The notes beneath the pieces were generated by a model that was not told where the DNA came from, did no database searches, and worked only from the letters and a program-made list of their open reading frames with translations. Made by a program: the position numbers and the translations under genes. Shown piece after piece: positions 34,423-46,421 of a stretch of DNA of 64,000 bases. This DNA comes from Erythroxylum novogranatense (taxonomy: Eukaryota; Streptophyta; Magnoliopsida; Malpighiales; Erythroxylaceae): NCBI GenBank assembly GCA_029891385.1, contig CM057226.1, positions 93,132,977 to 93,196,976 of the forward strand, read 5' to 3'. The stretch's first letter is position 1; each line of letters starts with the position of its first letter.

Positions 34423-35711
34423 ATGCATGTACAGTACCGTGAGATTGTTAAAGTAGTGCCCTAAAGGCAATCCCCTTTAGCGCTTTTTGTTCATAGTCAT
34501 GTACAGACTTTATGAATAAATAAAGAAAGGCATGTTTCATTTATTTGATGTTCTTTATGAATTGATATTGATCTTTAATCAAATTAATGAAGTCCATGAT
34601 ATATGACATAGCATGAAGGAAATTATGATGTGATCATAATCCTGAGTTTCCTATCATGTGCAATTATGTCAGTATCTAAATTCTCCCTAGTCATAGGATT
34701 AATGAGACTGGACATCATTAATCCGGACAGACTAGCATATGTTATACTCCTTGATTGGATCAAGCAGTGGATCTCAGAAACTGTAAATATGGGATATTTA
34801 GAGTTGACATGTGGATGCTTACTAGCGGTAGTAAGTACATTGGATGACCTGCCATGAGATCATCACATGGATGTCCTATTCTAATGTCAGTGATAATCTC
34901 ATCATAGCAATGGTGCAAGTATCCTTAGACTTGAGGTACTCAAGGATCTCTTGGATATTGATTCTGTGCTTTGACTCCATTCCTTGTTGCCTTTCAGAGG
35001 TTACTCATAGGGTGGTGCTTGGGTACAGCTTGAGGTATTCGAAGGTAATTGAGTAGCCAATAAAGGATTCATCACTTCTGTGATAGCAGAAGAGATACCC
35101 GCCTCTTGTCAGGATCATTACTTTAAGTCTCGGTAGGAGCATAATTATGTCATGAAGAGGGTCTTCATGGACATATAAAGTAATGAGTCCTAAGGCAGAA
35201 CCGATATCACTTAGGCTAGACTTAGTCTAGTAAGAGTTGACACTTGACCATACTCATAACCAAGTGGGGTATAGGATGTTGAAAGGACGAATTGCACAGT
35301 AATTTTCTATGGAAGGGTTCGTGATCTGGTTCGTGATGAATTCATCAAACCAATTACTTTCTGGTCAATTGGGGGTCATGATGTGTTGCTAGACGCCGCT
35401 CATGACTTGCTCAGATTAAGTGTTAACCTAAGTGGCCAACATAACCGGGAACCTAAAGGGTCACACGAATAAGAGTGTTTCAGAGAATCCGTAAAATAGT
35501 ATTGGACAGAGTTCCATAATGGAGAGCATTAGGATTAAATGGATCCCGATGAGATTGGGATATGTCCCGATGAGATCGCGACATCAATATTGCTAAGAAA
35601 GGTTTAGGAGTTGATCAAGACGGGTCCGATCCGGTAGGACCGACCCCAGTTTGACTGGACCTCTTTAGCAATTATATATTAATTAATTAATTAATTAAGA
35701 TTAATTAATTA

Positions 35712-35724
35712 TATATATATAAGC
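35712..35724 (+). promoter_or_regulatory. TATA-like region of J LTR
   Basis: TATATATATAAGC after a TTAATTAA-rich run; the 3' LTR has the same near 40,195-40,210. Placement fits a U3 core promoter but no start site can be seen. Confidence 0.4.
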
Positions 35725-36280
35725 ATGTGGGACGTTGGAAAGGATGAGAGGATAAGAGCTTTGAAAAGTCAAAGCTTGATTTCTTTATTCATTTAATTAA
35801 TGAATGGTCATTAAGCCTCCATTTGTAAGCATCTTAAGGCTAGTATTTTTAATTGTTAAAATAACTATAAGATGGCTTATTTGGGAGATGATGGACGACG
35901 GTTTTTGCGAGGATTAGAAGTTGAAAAACTTAATTGTTAAGTTTGCTTTGAAAAGTTGATTTTCAAGTCTTCTTCCTTAAGCATCATCGGATCTTCTCTT
36001 CTTCTCCAAGTGTTCCAAAGTCAATCTCAAGCTCTCCAAGGACAGAGGTAGGGTCTAGCAGCCTTTACTTTGTTCTAGCTATTCCTGGGTCAAAAGGGTT
36101 TGTCCCGGTTAGGTTTTCTGATCTCTGCGTGGATACCTTTAGAGATAGTCTCTATTGGCTATTCAGGTTTGAATCTTCATACCGACACATAGATCCTGGC
36201 CTTCGGGAAGGTCCCGGTGATAAAAATTTTTGTTTTCCGCACCTGGTACATGTGATGTACCTTCCGGGATTTTCCTACAG

Positions 36281-36294
36281 TGGTATCAGAGCCA
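36281..36294 (+). promoter_or_regulatory. Primer binding site of element J (tRNA-iMet)
   Basis: TGGTATCAGAGCCA one base after the LTR end. Confidence 0.9.
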
Positions 36295-38295
36295 CTTGTG
36301 TCGTGTATGAAGCTAAAACCCTAGCTAGGTCGGACTTCCTATTTGAATTTGATGTTGATGCATGTATGCTGTCCAAATTTTGAATTAATATAGGGATATG
36401 TTTTTCAAAATTTTTCTGCCCAGAATTGTTCATAACATGTTATAGAATATTTCTATGAAAGATGAGAATTTATCAATTTGCTTTGATATAGTTTTGCTAT
36501 TTTATTCCCTAAGGTTCTAGATGCTGTTTTGTGAACAGGCATGTGTATAAATTCGATAACAAATTCTAGAATTTTTTTTTTCAGATTTTCCTTCACCAAA
36601 ATGTCCCTAAGATGTTTGTGAATGTCTATGTGGATGGAAAAGTGTTTTCAAGGTGATTTGCTATTTATTCACGAATTTATTCTATGCTGTTGGGAATAGC
36701 TGTGTTGATGAACACAGATTTTGAATCGGTTTTGTTGCTTAGGTTGACTGAGTTTTTGATGGCTATAAATCCTGAACAAATTCATGAAGCATTTTCTGAA
36801 CATGTAGTAACCTGTATAATTTTCTCAGAATTTATTGAAATTGTTTCAATGATTATTTCGAGCAATGTGTAGTACTTGGTAGTTTTGTGAAAATTGCTTG
36901 GACTGTTTTGCTTGGCACAATTGAATGTGTATTTTTCAGTTCCAATGCCTTGGACCATTTTTAATGTGATTAAAAATGAGTTATCTTGATGTAGTATGCT
37001 TTCCAAACTGAATTGCTTGAAGTTGGTTTTCCAAGAATTTTCGGATGCCGAATAGGTCACATTAGCGTCTCGTTAGTGTATTTCATTATCTTGCTTGTTT
37101 TGGCCGTCATAATTTTTTGTGACTTGTGCCGAAGTAATTTGATAACGTATGGACTAGCTAGAGATGATTAGGGTGATAATTTGGTGTTTCCTGAATTGTT
37201 TGGATATTTATGAGTAATGACTCATTTTCAAGCTTTTCTTGTATGGTTTGACTGTATATGGCAATCATGTAACAATGAAGTGTTCATTGGTACATCAAAT
37301 TAACAGATATTACCTTAGGTATGTTGGTATTGTGAATTGGGATTACATGGATTGAGGAATTAGTCGATTAGTGATAATAGCAATTTTTGTTGGATAAGTC
37401 GACTTATACAGGACATAAGTCGACTTGTTCAAGGTCTTGCCATAAGTCGACTTGTATCATGATATAAGGCGACTTGTGCGTGGGCAGGGGCATAAGGCGA
37501 CTTACATTCTTTGTAAGTCGACTTGTGACATGCTCAAGAGGGATGATGGATGATTATAAGGAAAGATTCAATGTGATTGATGAAACCTAAATCATTCCAT
37601 ATAGTCCTGGCGACTATAATCCTTCAGCTTGGAGTCTAGAGTTCGAAATCCCTCCTCGGTATATGAAAACTAACGCCTTCCATTAATATGGTAAGAACCA
37701 GAGTTCTTATAGGGTTGGGTTGTTGGGTAAACCTAAGCTCGCTCTATACGGATATGTTCAAACCATGAAAATGTGATTTTCGGATTAATGGGTTGGTTTT
37801 CACTAAGCGTTGGTTTGTTCGAAGAAACTCAAGGTCAGCGTGAGCGAGGCGAAATTGGGTAGCATACATCAGATGTATGCGCATCAAAGAGTTGATAACC
37901 CAATGTAAGTGCACACATCAACAAGTTGATAGCACGGATCGATAGTTGTGTCTAAGATGTAAGTGGTATATTTGATACCTCCCGAGACATAAGGTGACTT
38001 GTTGGGTAAACCCAAGGTCATGCTTAATGTCGGTTATCGATGATGCAATTGGTATGTTCGATACCTACCGATTGACCTAAGTTGTGGCTTGTTGGGTAAA
38101 CCCAAGGTCATTCTTAGCAATATCGGATATCAACCCACTAGGACATTATGTCATCTTGTTTCTTTGGCTTCGTAATGAGGGTTATGGATTCTATGAAACT
38201 AGTGGGAGCTTTTTGCATATCATTCAAGTCCTTATGATTATGCATCTTTTCTTATTCTAACATTCTTTCTCTCTTTCCGTTTAGGTTGGTTGAAG
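36295..38295 (+). other. Element J leader, non-coding
   Basis: About 2 kb between PBS and gag ATG, with no convincing frame. It holds a second AAGTCGACTT cluster: exact copies at about 37,396, 37,417, 37,444 and 37,515, and AAGGCGACTT variants at about 37,466 and 37,494. A roughly 90-bp repeat with CTTGTTGGGTAAACCCAAGGTCAT starts near 38,000 and 38,090, with a weaker copy near 37,720. Confidence 0.75.
37396..37524 (+). repeat. AAGTCGACTT palindrome cluster, J leader
   Basis: Six palindromic or near-palindromic 10-mers in 130 bp, usually followed by GT or AT and preceded by AT/GT; spacing is irregular (about 20-28 bp). Confidence 0.85.
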
Positions 38296-38888
38296 ATGTC
38301 TTCCAGTGTGAACTTACGCTCGCTAATGGATTCCAACAAGTTAACTGGACCGAATTTTCTTGACTGGCTAAGGAATCTGAGAATTGTTCTCGGATCCGAG
38401 GGCTGGATACATCCTAGATGTTCCACTTCCAGATGCACTCTTCGTCGATGCTTCGATGAGGATCAAAAGGCATATCGTAAGCATCTAAAGGGCGATGACA
38501 TGGCTACTTGCATTATGCTTGCCTCGATGTCACGAGCTGCGAAGCAAAGACGAGTCCATGGATGCTCACACTATAGTATTTCATCTTAGGGAGCTGTTTG
38601 ATGAGCAAGCTCGGTCTGAAAGGTTCGAGACCTCAAGGCTTCTCTTCACCACAAATATGGCTCCAGGGAAATCTGCTGTGTAGTATGCCCTAAAGATGAA
38701 TGGCTATATTGAGAGATTGGCCATCTTAGGTTTTGTAATGGATTATGAGTTAAGTATAGACTTAATTCTGGTTGGATTGTCCGAGAGTTATTCACAGTTC
38801 ATGTTAAACTATCGGATAAACCAAATATCCACAACAATACCTGAGTTGATCAATCTGCTCAAGACAGCTGAGCAGACTATCAAGAATG
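38296..38888 (+). pseudogene. Element J gag, truncated and frameshifted
   Basis: ATG at 38,296 starts a copia gag: MSSSVNLRSLMDSNKLTGPN, then FLDWLRNLRIVL (the W-x-x-x-[LM] start of the capsid domain), HTIVFHLRELFDEQARSERF after a frame change near 38,530, a TAG at about 38,681, then MNGYIERLAILGF and PELINLLKTAEQTIKND. Reading ends at the junction with the truncated 3' LTR at 38,889; nucleocapsid and all of pol are missing. Gag would form the particle shell. The family is recognised from the capsid blocks; the lineage is not Sirevirus. Confidence 0.85.
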
Positions 38889-40765
38889 ATACCCGTGTAA
38901 GTCGACTTCTGCGTGTACAGTACCGTGAGATTGTTAGAGTAGTTCCCTAAAGGCAATCCCCTTTAGCGCTTTTTGTTCATAGTCATGTACAGACTTTATG
39001 AATAAATAAAGAAAGGCATGTTTCATTTATTTGATGTTCTTTATGAATTGATATTGATCTTTAATCAAATTAATGAAGTCCATGATATATGACATAGCAT
39101 GAAGGAAATTATGATGTGATCATAATCCTGAGATTCCTATCATGTGCAATTATGTCAGTATCTAAATTCTCCCTAGTCATAGGATTAATGAGATTGGACA
39201 TCATTAATCCGGATAGACTAGCATATGTTATACTCCTTGATTGGATCAAGCAGTGGATCTCAAAAATTGTAAATATGGGATATTTAGAGTTGACATGTGG
39301 ATGCTTACTAGCGGTAGTAAGTACATTGGATGACCTGCCATGAGATCATCACATGGATGTCCTATTCTAATGTCAGTGATAATCTCATCATAGCAATGGT
39401 GCAAGTATCCTTAGACTTGAGGTACTCAAGGATCTCTTGGATATTGATTCTGTGCTTTGACTCCATTCCTTGTTGCCTTTCAGAGGTTACTCATAGGGTG
39501 GTGCTTGGGTACAGCTTGAGGTATTGAAGGTAATTGAGTAGCCAATAAAGTTCATCACTTACGTGATAGCGAGAAGAGATACCTGACCTCTTGTCGGGAT
39601 CATTACTTTAAGTCTCGGCGAGACATAATTATGTCATGAAGAGGGTCTTCATGGACATATAAAGTAATGAGTCCTAAGGCAGAACTGATATCACTAGGCT
39701 AGACTTAGTCTAGTAAGAGTTGACACTTTGACCATACTCATAACCAAGTGGGGTATAGGATGTTGAAAGGATGAATTGCACGATAATTATGCGTGGAAGG
39801 GTTCGTGATCCGGTTCGTGATGAATTCATCAAACCAATTACTTTCCGGTCAATTGGGGGTCATGATGTGTTGCTAGACGCCGCTCATGACTTGCTCAGAT
39901 TAAGTGTTAATCTAAGTGGCCAACATAACCGGGGACCTAAAGGGTCACATGCATAAGAGTGTTTAAGAGAATCCGTAAAATAGTATTAGACAGAGTTCCA
40001 TAATGGAGAGTATTAGGATTAAATGGATCTCGATGAGATTGGGATATGTCCCGATGAGATCGCGACATCAATATTGCTAAGAAAGGTTTAGAATGTTTGA
40101 TCAAGGGGTCCGACAATGCCAGTAGGACCGACCCCAGTTTGACTAGACCTTTTTAGCAATTATATATATATTAATTAATTAATTAAGATTAATTATATAT
40201 ATATATAAGCATGTGGGACGTTGGAAAGGATGAGAGAATAAGAGCTTTGAAAAGTCAAAGCCTGATTTCTTTATTCATTTAATTAATGAATGGTCATTAA
40301 GCCTCCATTTGTAAGCATCTTAAGGCTAGTATTTTTAATTGTTAAAATAACTATAAGATGGCTTATTTGGGAGATGATGGACGACGGTTTTTGAGAGGAT
40401 TAGAAGTTGAAAAACTTAATTGTTAAGTTTGCTTTGAAAAGTTGATTTTCAAGTCTTCTTCCTTAAGCATCATCGGATCTTCTCTTCTTCTCCAAGTGTT
40501 CCAAAGTCAATCTCAAGCTCTCCAAGGACAGAGGTAGGGTCTAGCAGCCTTTACTTTGTTCTAGCTATTCCGGGGTCAAAAGGGTTTGTCCCGGTTAGGT
40601 TTTCTGATCTCTGTGTGGATACCTTTAGAGATAGTCTCTATTGGCTATTCAGGTTTGAATCTTCATACCGACACATAGATCCTGGCCTTCGGGAAGGTCC
40701 CGGTGACAAAAATTTTTGTTTTTCGCACCTGGTACATGTGATGTACCTCCCGGGATTTTCCTACA
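38889..40765 (+). mobile_element. 3' LTR of element J, 5'-truncated
   Basis: Begins ATACCCGTGTAAGTCGACTT, equivalent to 34,403 in the 5' LTR, and ends TTTTCCTACA at 40,765. The first about 92 bp, including three of the four palindromes, are missing. Confidence 0.88.
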
Positions 40766-42445
40766 ATGTTTACCCTCGCCTAGTCTGTCCCAAATAACCA
40801 ATTTACCATTCCCATTGGTGATGGGATGTTACAATTCTCCCCTCCTCATAAAAATTTTGTCCTCGAAATTCTTACCTGCTTGGTCGAACAGGTGAGGATA
40901 CTGTCTCCTCATATGCTCCTCAGTCTCCCAAGTTGCTTCTTCAGTTGAGCGGTTCCTTCATAGGACTTTCACCAATGGGATAACCCTGTTCCTCAACTGT
41001 TTAACCCTTGATCCTACAATCTAGACCGGCTCCTCAACATAGCTCAATTTGCTAGCCACCTAAATCTCTTGAGCCGGTAGAACATGTGTCAGATCTGATC
41101 GATACCTCTAGAGCATACTCACATGGAAGACATTGTGCAACTGAGACATCTCACTCGGTAAGGCCAGCTTATAGGCCAAAGTTCCTATACGTTCAATGAT
41201 CTCATATGGACCAATGTACCAAGGGCCTAGCTTGCCCTTTTTCCTGAATCTCAGTACTCCTCTCCACGGTGACACTCGTAGGAAGACCTTGTCTCTCACA
41301 TTATACTCCATCTCCATCCGATGTTGATCCATATAACTCTTCTGTTTATCTTGAGCTGCTTTTATTCAGCTTCGGATCAATTTTACCTTGTCCACGGTAT
41401 CCTGAATCAACTCTAGACCCTCAATCATTCTCTCACCTTCTTCATCCCAATATAGAGGTGATCGATACTTTCTTCCATATAAAGCCTTATATGGTGCCAT
41501 CCCGATGCTACTGTGATAGTGATTGTTATAGGCAAACTCAATCAAGGCCAAATACTGATATCATGCTCCTCTAAACTCCAATACACACGCCCGAAGCATA
41601 TCCTCAACAGTCTTAATCGTCCACTCACTCTGCCCATCTATCTGAGGATGAAATGCTGTACTAAAATTCAACTTGATACCCATAGCAGACTGCAGACTTT
41701 TCTAGAATCTTGAAGTAAATCTGGGATCCCGATCTGATTCTATAGATAATGGAACCCCATGCAGTCTCACTATCTCAGTCACATACTTCTGGGCAAACTG
41801 ATCAAGAGAATTTTTCTCCCTCACAGGCAAGAAATGGGCTGATTTAGTTAATCAGTCCACTATGATCCAGATAGCATCATGCTGCCTCGACATCCTAGGA
41901 AATCCCATAATGAAATCTATGGTAATTTGTTTCCATTTCCACTCAAGAATAGGCAACGAATGAAGCTTTCCCACTGGAGCCTGGTGCTCGGCCTTAACCT
42001 GCTGGCACGTCATACATTTGAAGACATATGCTGTCACCTAATTCTTCATGCCAGGCCACCAGAAATGTGGCTTAAGAGTGTTATACGTCTGGGTAATACC
42101 AGGATGCATAGCATAGGCAGCCATATGCGCTTCCTCCAGAATCTCTCTCCTCAAATCATCCACACCAGGCACACAAAGCCTCTGTCCCAACCATAATGTC
42201 TCATCTCTCACTTCAAATTTAGAACTCAAATCAGTCTTGACTTTCTCAATCAGTTTCCCCATAGTAGGGTCCTTGTCCTGAACTTCCCTCATCCTTTCTT
42301 GTAGCATCGGTCTGAGCTTCAGAGTGGCTACCAAAGCTCCATCATGCTTCAAATTCAACTGAACATTCAAAGCCCTCAACTGAATCAAATTAGGCAATCT
42401 CAATACTTGAATCTGAGCTGCACTGATGTGAGACTTCCTCATGTA
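40766..42445 (-). pseudogene. Element I: chromovirus integrase, C-terminal tail and LTR start
   Basis: Minus strand. From right to left: a zinc-binding region (HPGITQTYNTLKPHFWWPGM... CMTCQQVKAEHQ), catalytic D in ITIDFIMGF, D in SDRDPRF, E in GQSEWTIK, then the GPYEIIERIGTLAYKLALP segment and a chromodomain-like tail with EEATWETEEHMRRQYPHLF; then PPT (40,834-40,846) and LTR start TGTAACATCCC (40,833 leftwards). Integrase would insert the cDNA; such tails direct Tekay/Del-type elements to chromatin (family knowledge). In-frame stops at about 42,038 and 41,852 and others make it dead. RT and earlier parts are missing: at 42,445 the sequence switches to H. Confidence 0.9.
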
Positions 42446-44684
42446 GATCGCCTATTGAGTCACTCAGATCATCAACCTTAGTATGAATTTCTTCAATCTC
42501 CTTAACTAAGGCTTCCTGAATCCACTGTTGTGAGTGACTAACTTCTTCCATAACAATAGTAGGAACTTGTTGAGGTGTACTTGGTGGATAGAAGTTTGTA
42601 GCAACAGATATTTTTGAAGGTAAAACATTTAATTCAATGATTTTGATAACAGGAGGTTTGAAAGATTGTTTTCCTTAAGGGAGATCAAGGTCATCAGGTT
42701 TAAGTTGAAACTAATACCTTCAACCCTGATAGTTCTGTACTATTCTTTTGTCACTCTTCCAACTACTTGAAAAGTTGCATCTTTAGTGAAGTGTCCATAA
42801 TGACTTCTTGATGCTTTTGAAATATTATGTGAAATATAGATTCCTTTTGATTGAGTTGCGTTGCATGCCTCATTTATGTTCCTCACCGCTGCCTATATCT
42901 ATTCTTCTGTAAGATCATCTGTTTTTCCTTCAGGGTACATCTTCTGTTTCCCTTTGTCTTCATTGCATACAATGTTTGAAGCTCTCGGTTGTATATCTGG
43001 TATAATCTTGATCATTGTTTTAGTTGTGATTGGGTAATAGTATATCGATCTTTGGACATCTTCATTGGATATGGTTCTGACTTTTCATCTCTCAAAATAC
43101 CATATAGTCTTCTTTCTCCATGATTTAGAAGATGTATTGATCGATTATTGATCAGTATTGGTTCAACTTGTACCTTGATTAACCTTTTCATAGGTTCTCT
43201 TATAATAATCAAGCTTCTGCTTCTAATAGATACCATTTCTTCAATCACCTTCATTCTCAAATCCTCTTTTCTGATAGGTTGAGAAGGACTTTGAGATACT
43301 GATCTGTGTTCAACTGACTTCACCTTTTGTTGAACACTAGTTGAAGTAATCTTTTTCTGACTCGTCTTTAGTTTGTTACTTTCTTCTACCAGTCTAGAAG
43401 GAGGTTGTGGTTGAGATTTCTTCCTTTCAAACACTAACTTCCTCTTAATTTCTGTTTCTTTAGTTGATTTTTTCGGCTGTTCTTGCAAAATTGAGACCAA
43501 AGATCTAGTAGCTTGTGGTGCTTTCTCTGGCTTGCCAGAATCTTCACCAAGAGTCAATCCTTTCCCTCTCTTCTGTTCTTGTTGACGCAAAGTTAATAAC
43601 CTTGGCAACCTTCTTGATTGTTTGGATTCCTCGGAATAAAATGTCTCCCCCTTTCTTTTAAACGACACTTATTTTACTGATTATTTCACCTAGTTTTCTT
43701 CTCTTTATGAAATCATCTTAGTTTTAATTAATACCTCTGATGATTTATTCTTCTTTTCTTCTATAGGCATTCTTCCTGTGGATTGAGGTTTTGTCTTCCT
43801 TGTGGGTGTAACATTTTCTCTCAAGCTGCGTCTAACAATACACTCCCCCTCAATCCTTGCTTTTGCCATAAAAGCTTTTTCCTCCTTTTCTTGAGACTTC
43901 AATCCCATTCTACATATAGTTGACACATTAATGATGCTTTTTATATTCATCTTCATTCTATTTCCTCTTTTAAGAAAAATTCTAGAATATCTAAAGATTC
44001 TTGTTAGCAACATACCATATGGTAAGGTATTAGAATCTCTCTTCGACTTCATCATATACCTTAAAATCAAGTGTGGAAGATTTATAGTCTGATGATTGAG
44101 TAGATGGAACATGAATTGTTCATCTATTGTCATCACAACGTTCTTTGAGCCTATTTTTGGTAGAACACAATGAAACAGTAACGCATATAGAACCCTAGCC
44201 TTTGGAACAAGAGTTGACGCCTTCTTGTCCTTTGGGTCACTACTTCCATAGAGTTGTCGATTGATATGTGCTTTCTCTACACTACTACCTTGAGTCATCC
44301 ATCTTATGTTATGAGACAACTCTACTCCAACACATGGACATTCCCTAACCTTCTCAATTAACTCCAGTGTCACAGTAACTGACAATCTATCCACCATTGA
44401 TACTAGAGTATCGTCTACTACTTTTGCATTCTTTCAAAACTCATATACTTCATTCAGGTAAACTATTTCAATAACCTGAAAGAAAATTTTGCATCCCACT
44501 GCATCAATTTCTGTTTCAATATCCATTTGGTTCTTCTTTAAGGAGTCAAAATCAATATGTCTTCCATAAATCATAGATTGATCCATTGTGATCTGTAGAC
44601 AATAAAAACTAAACACATAAATGTATTTTACTCAAAGTAATGGTGTTAGTAATTGAAGATGAGAATTTAAACAGAAAGAATACT
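42446..44684 (-). pseudogene. Sirevirus H envelope-position ORF, broken
   Basis: Minus-strand reading from about 44,588: MDQSMIYGRHIDFDSLKKNQ start, stop near 44,434, then VDRLSVTVTLELIEKV, INRQLYGSSD, KARVLYALLFHCVLPKIGS, LLNHQTINLPH; then a long Lys/Arg/Ser/Glu-rich region (43,668-43,012) and a C-terminal helix-forming part (42,560-42,446). It parallels the ORFs in G and N. No clear signal peptide or membrane anchor. From memory, the N-terminal half resembles a domain annotated in plants as 'putative plant transposon protein'; unverified. Several stops and frame changes. Pol is missing: K's LTR begins at about 44,685. Confidence 0.7.
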
Positions 44685-45626
44685 GATGGGAAGGTTATAA
44701 TGGTAAATTGGCACGAGATAGGATTTTTACCGCATATCATTGATTGAGCATTCTTTTGGTCTCTAATTTTAGAGGGGTGAGTCTTTTGCACATGCACATT
44801 TAGGTACATGCATTCATGACTTTTTCCGGCAATTGATTTTGAATATGATATGAATTGTGTTTTGAGAGGTAATTAGATTTGATTGTGATTTATTGAGAAA
44901 TTTGGAATAATTGAGTTTGAATATTGAGTGGGAACGGTATTAGAGTGATCGCTAGTTGGCAGTGAACTTTAGGAAATTTTCTGAAAATTTGGGAGGAAAT
45001 GTCCGGACCGAAAATCTTCCGAGTGGCGGACTGATTGAATAAATTGGACCGAAATAATTGTCCATTGCCATCTAGAATTATGATTCTAGAAATCATTATG
45101 TGGAGTCATTGAGATTTGGAGATGAATTGGACTGGAAATAAAACTGATTAGAGAAAGAGATTTAAATGTTTTGGGAGGAAAAATGAAAAGAGGCTTCTTT
45201 GTTCGATATATATATATATATATATATGTTTTATGTTTTGAAAATGGAAGAAAGGAAAAGAAAATTTGTTTCCTCCTCCATCTTAGAGCTTGCGATTTTC
45301 TCCTCCCTCTTCTTAGGTGATCTTCGATTCTTCCTCCGAGATTCTTGTTTTTCCTTCTCTTTGGTTGAAGATCAACTTGGAACTTTGGAAAATGATGTTT
45401 TAGAGGTTTATCGTGGATGGTAGAAGAAGGTGGAGGGAGTTGGAAGCTTTTCGGAAATTTGAAGATTTGAGCTTGATTTGGTAAGTGAATTGGTTTTAAG
45501 TTGTTTATTATTGTGTTTAATGCATTCATGAGGTTAATTGTTAAAGATTAGAGTGTTTGAGTGAAGTTAGGACTGGTTTTAGAGAGAGAAAGATGAAAAA
45601 GGAAACCGGAGAAGACGAACCAGGGT

Positions 45627-45832
45627 CGCACGTCGCGACGAAGAAATGTTTAGACGTCGTGACGTGGAAATTACTTAGACGTCGCGACGAGCGTGAAACA
45701 TTGACTCCACAACGAGCCCTCTCCCGCACGTCGCGGCGAGGCCAAAGGAAGCGTTCGCCACGGCGAGCGTCTGTACGTCTCGGCGAGCGACTCTTGCACG
45801 TCGCGACGAGCGTCTGTACGTCGCGGCGAGGA
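45627..45832 (+). repeat. CGTCGCGACG palindrome island in K LTR
   Basis: About nine copies of the palindrome CGTCGCGACG or variants (ACGTCGTGACGT, CGTCGCGGCGAG, CGTCTCGGCGAG), often followed by AGCGT or AGG, spaced about 15-30 bp. Lies about 60 bp before the GGACCTCCTATTGAGGTGAT block, K's version of the conserved anchor. Confidence 0.85.
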
Positions 45833-46421
45833 ACAGTTTCTAATGTGATTTAATTTGATTTTTGGGGCATAACTAATGGTGTGGACCTCCTATTGAGGTG
45901 ATATTTGATTCGTTACGAACTAGAGAGCGAGGTCTACAATTGGGAAAAGAATGAGAGTTTGAATTTAGATTTTTGTGATCTCAATTAGTGAAAGAAAGTT
46001 AAGAAATATGATTGTATTGCATCCTAAGAATTGTTTTGAGTAATTGGGGTATAATGTGAGACTTTGAAAGTGAATTCAATGCTACTGGAAATTTTAGGAA
46101 CTGAGCATAAAGGCTAAATTCGACCTAGAAAATAGTGCTATTGATTTTGAGGTAATACCCTGACAAATATGATTGGATAAATTGACTGAATATTAGAATT
46201 GAAATTGGGGAGTTCTGTGACAAAAGAAAGTGGAAAATGGGAAACAGTACCGGGAAAATCATGAATAAGCATAGTACATCTTTTATTGAAGGCATGTGCA
46301 TCATTAATTATTTTTGACTGTGCATTTTGTAATGAATGAACTTAATTGATTGTTTTAGAGTCGATGGATCGATAATCCACGGACAGTGCTGGAGCTTCCA
46401 GGCAACAGCTAGGAAGTTCAG

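Larger units (their letters stand above)
34311..36279 (+). mobile_element. 5' LTR of element J
   Basis: Contains four copies of the palindrome AAGTCGACTT or a one-base variant (34,340, 34,362, 34,391, 34,413) at its start and an AT-rich TTAATTAATTAA / TATATATATAAGC stretch (35,680-35,724), a plausible TATA region. Small open frames here are repeated in the 3' LTR with changes and are not genes. Confidence 0.85.
34311..40765 (+). mobile_element. Element J: Ty1/copia retrotransposon with pol deleted
   Basis: Plus strand, in element I's LTR. Flanks ATGTA (34,306-34,310) and ATGTT (40,766-40,770) form a near-perfect 5-bp duplication. 5' LTR 34,311-36,279 (TGAACATGCC...TTTTCCTACA, 1969 bp); PBS; 2-kb leader; broken gag (38,296-38,888); 3' LTR lacking its first about 92 bp (38,889-40,765). 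Protease, integrase and RT are absent, so J could not have moved itself in its present form. The two LTRs are very similar with scattered indels. Confidence 0.88.

Noticed and set aside
36129..36383. 84-codon frame at the end of J's 5' LTR
   Set aside because: Runs across the LTR/PBS border and is broken in the 3' LTR copy; incidental.
37396..37524. CRISPR-like array of AAGTCGACTT
   Set aside because: Repeat is a 10-bp palindrome with irregular 10-20 bp spacers inside a plant retrotransposon leader; no cas genes and no prokaryotic context.
45557..45853. 98-codon Arg-rich frame
   Set aside because: It spans the CGTCGCGACG island; open because of the repeat's composition, no other support.
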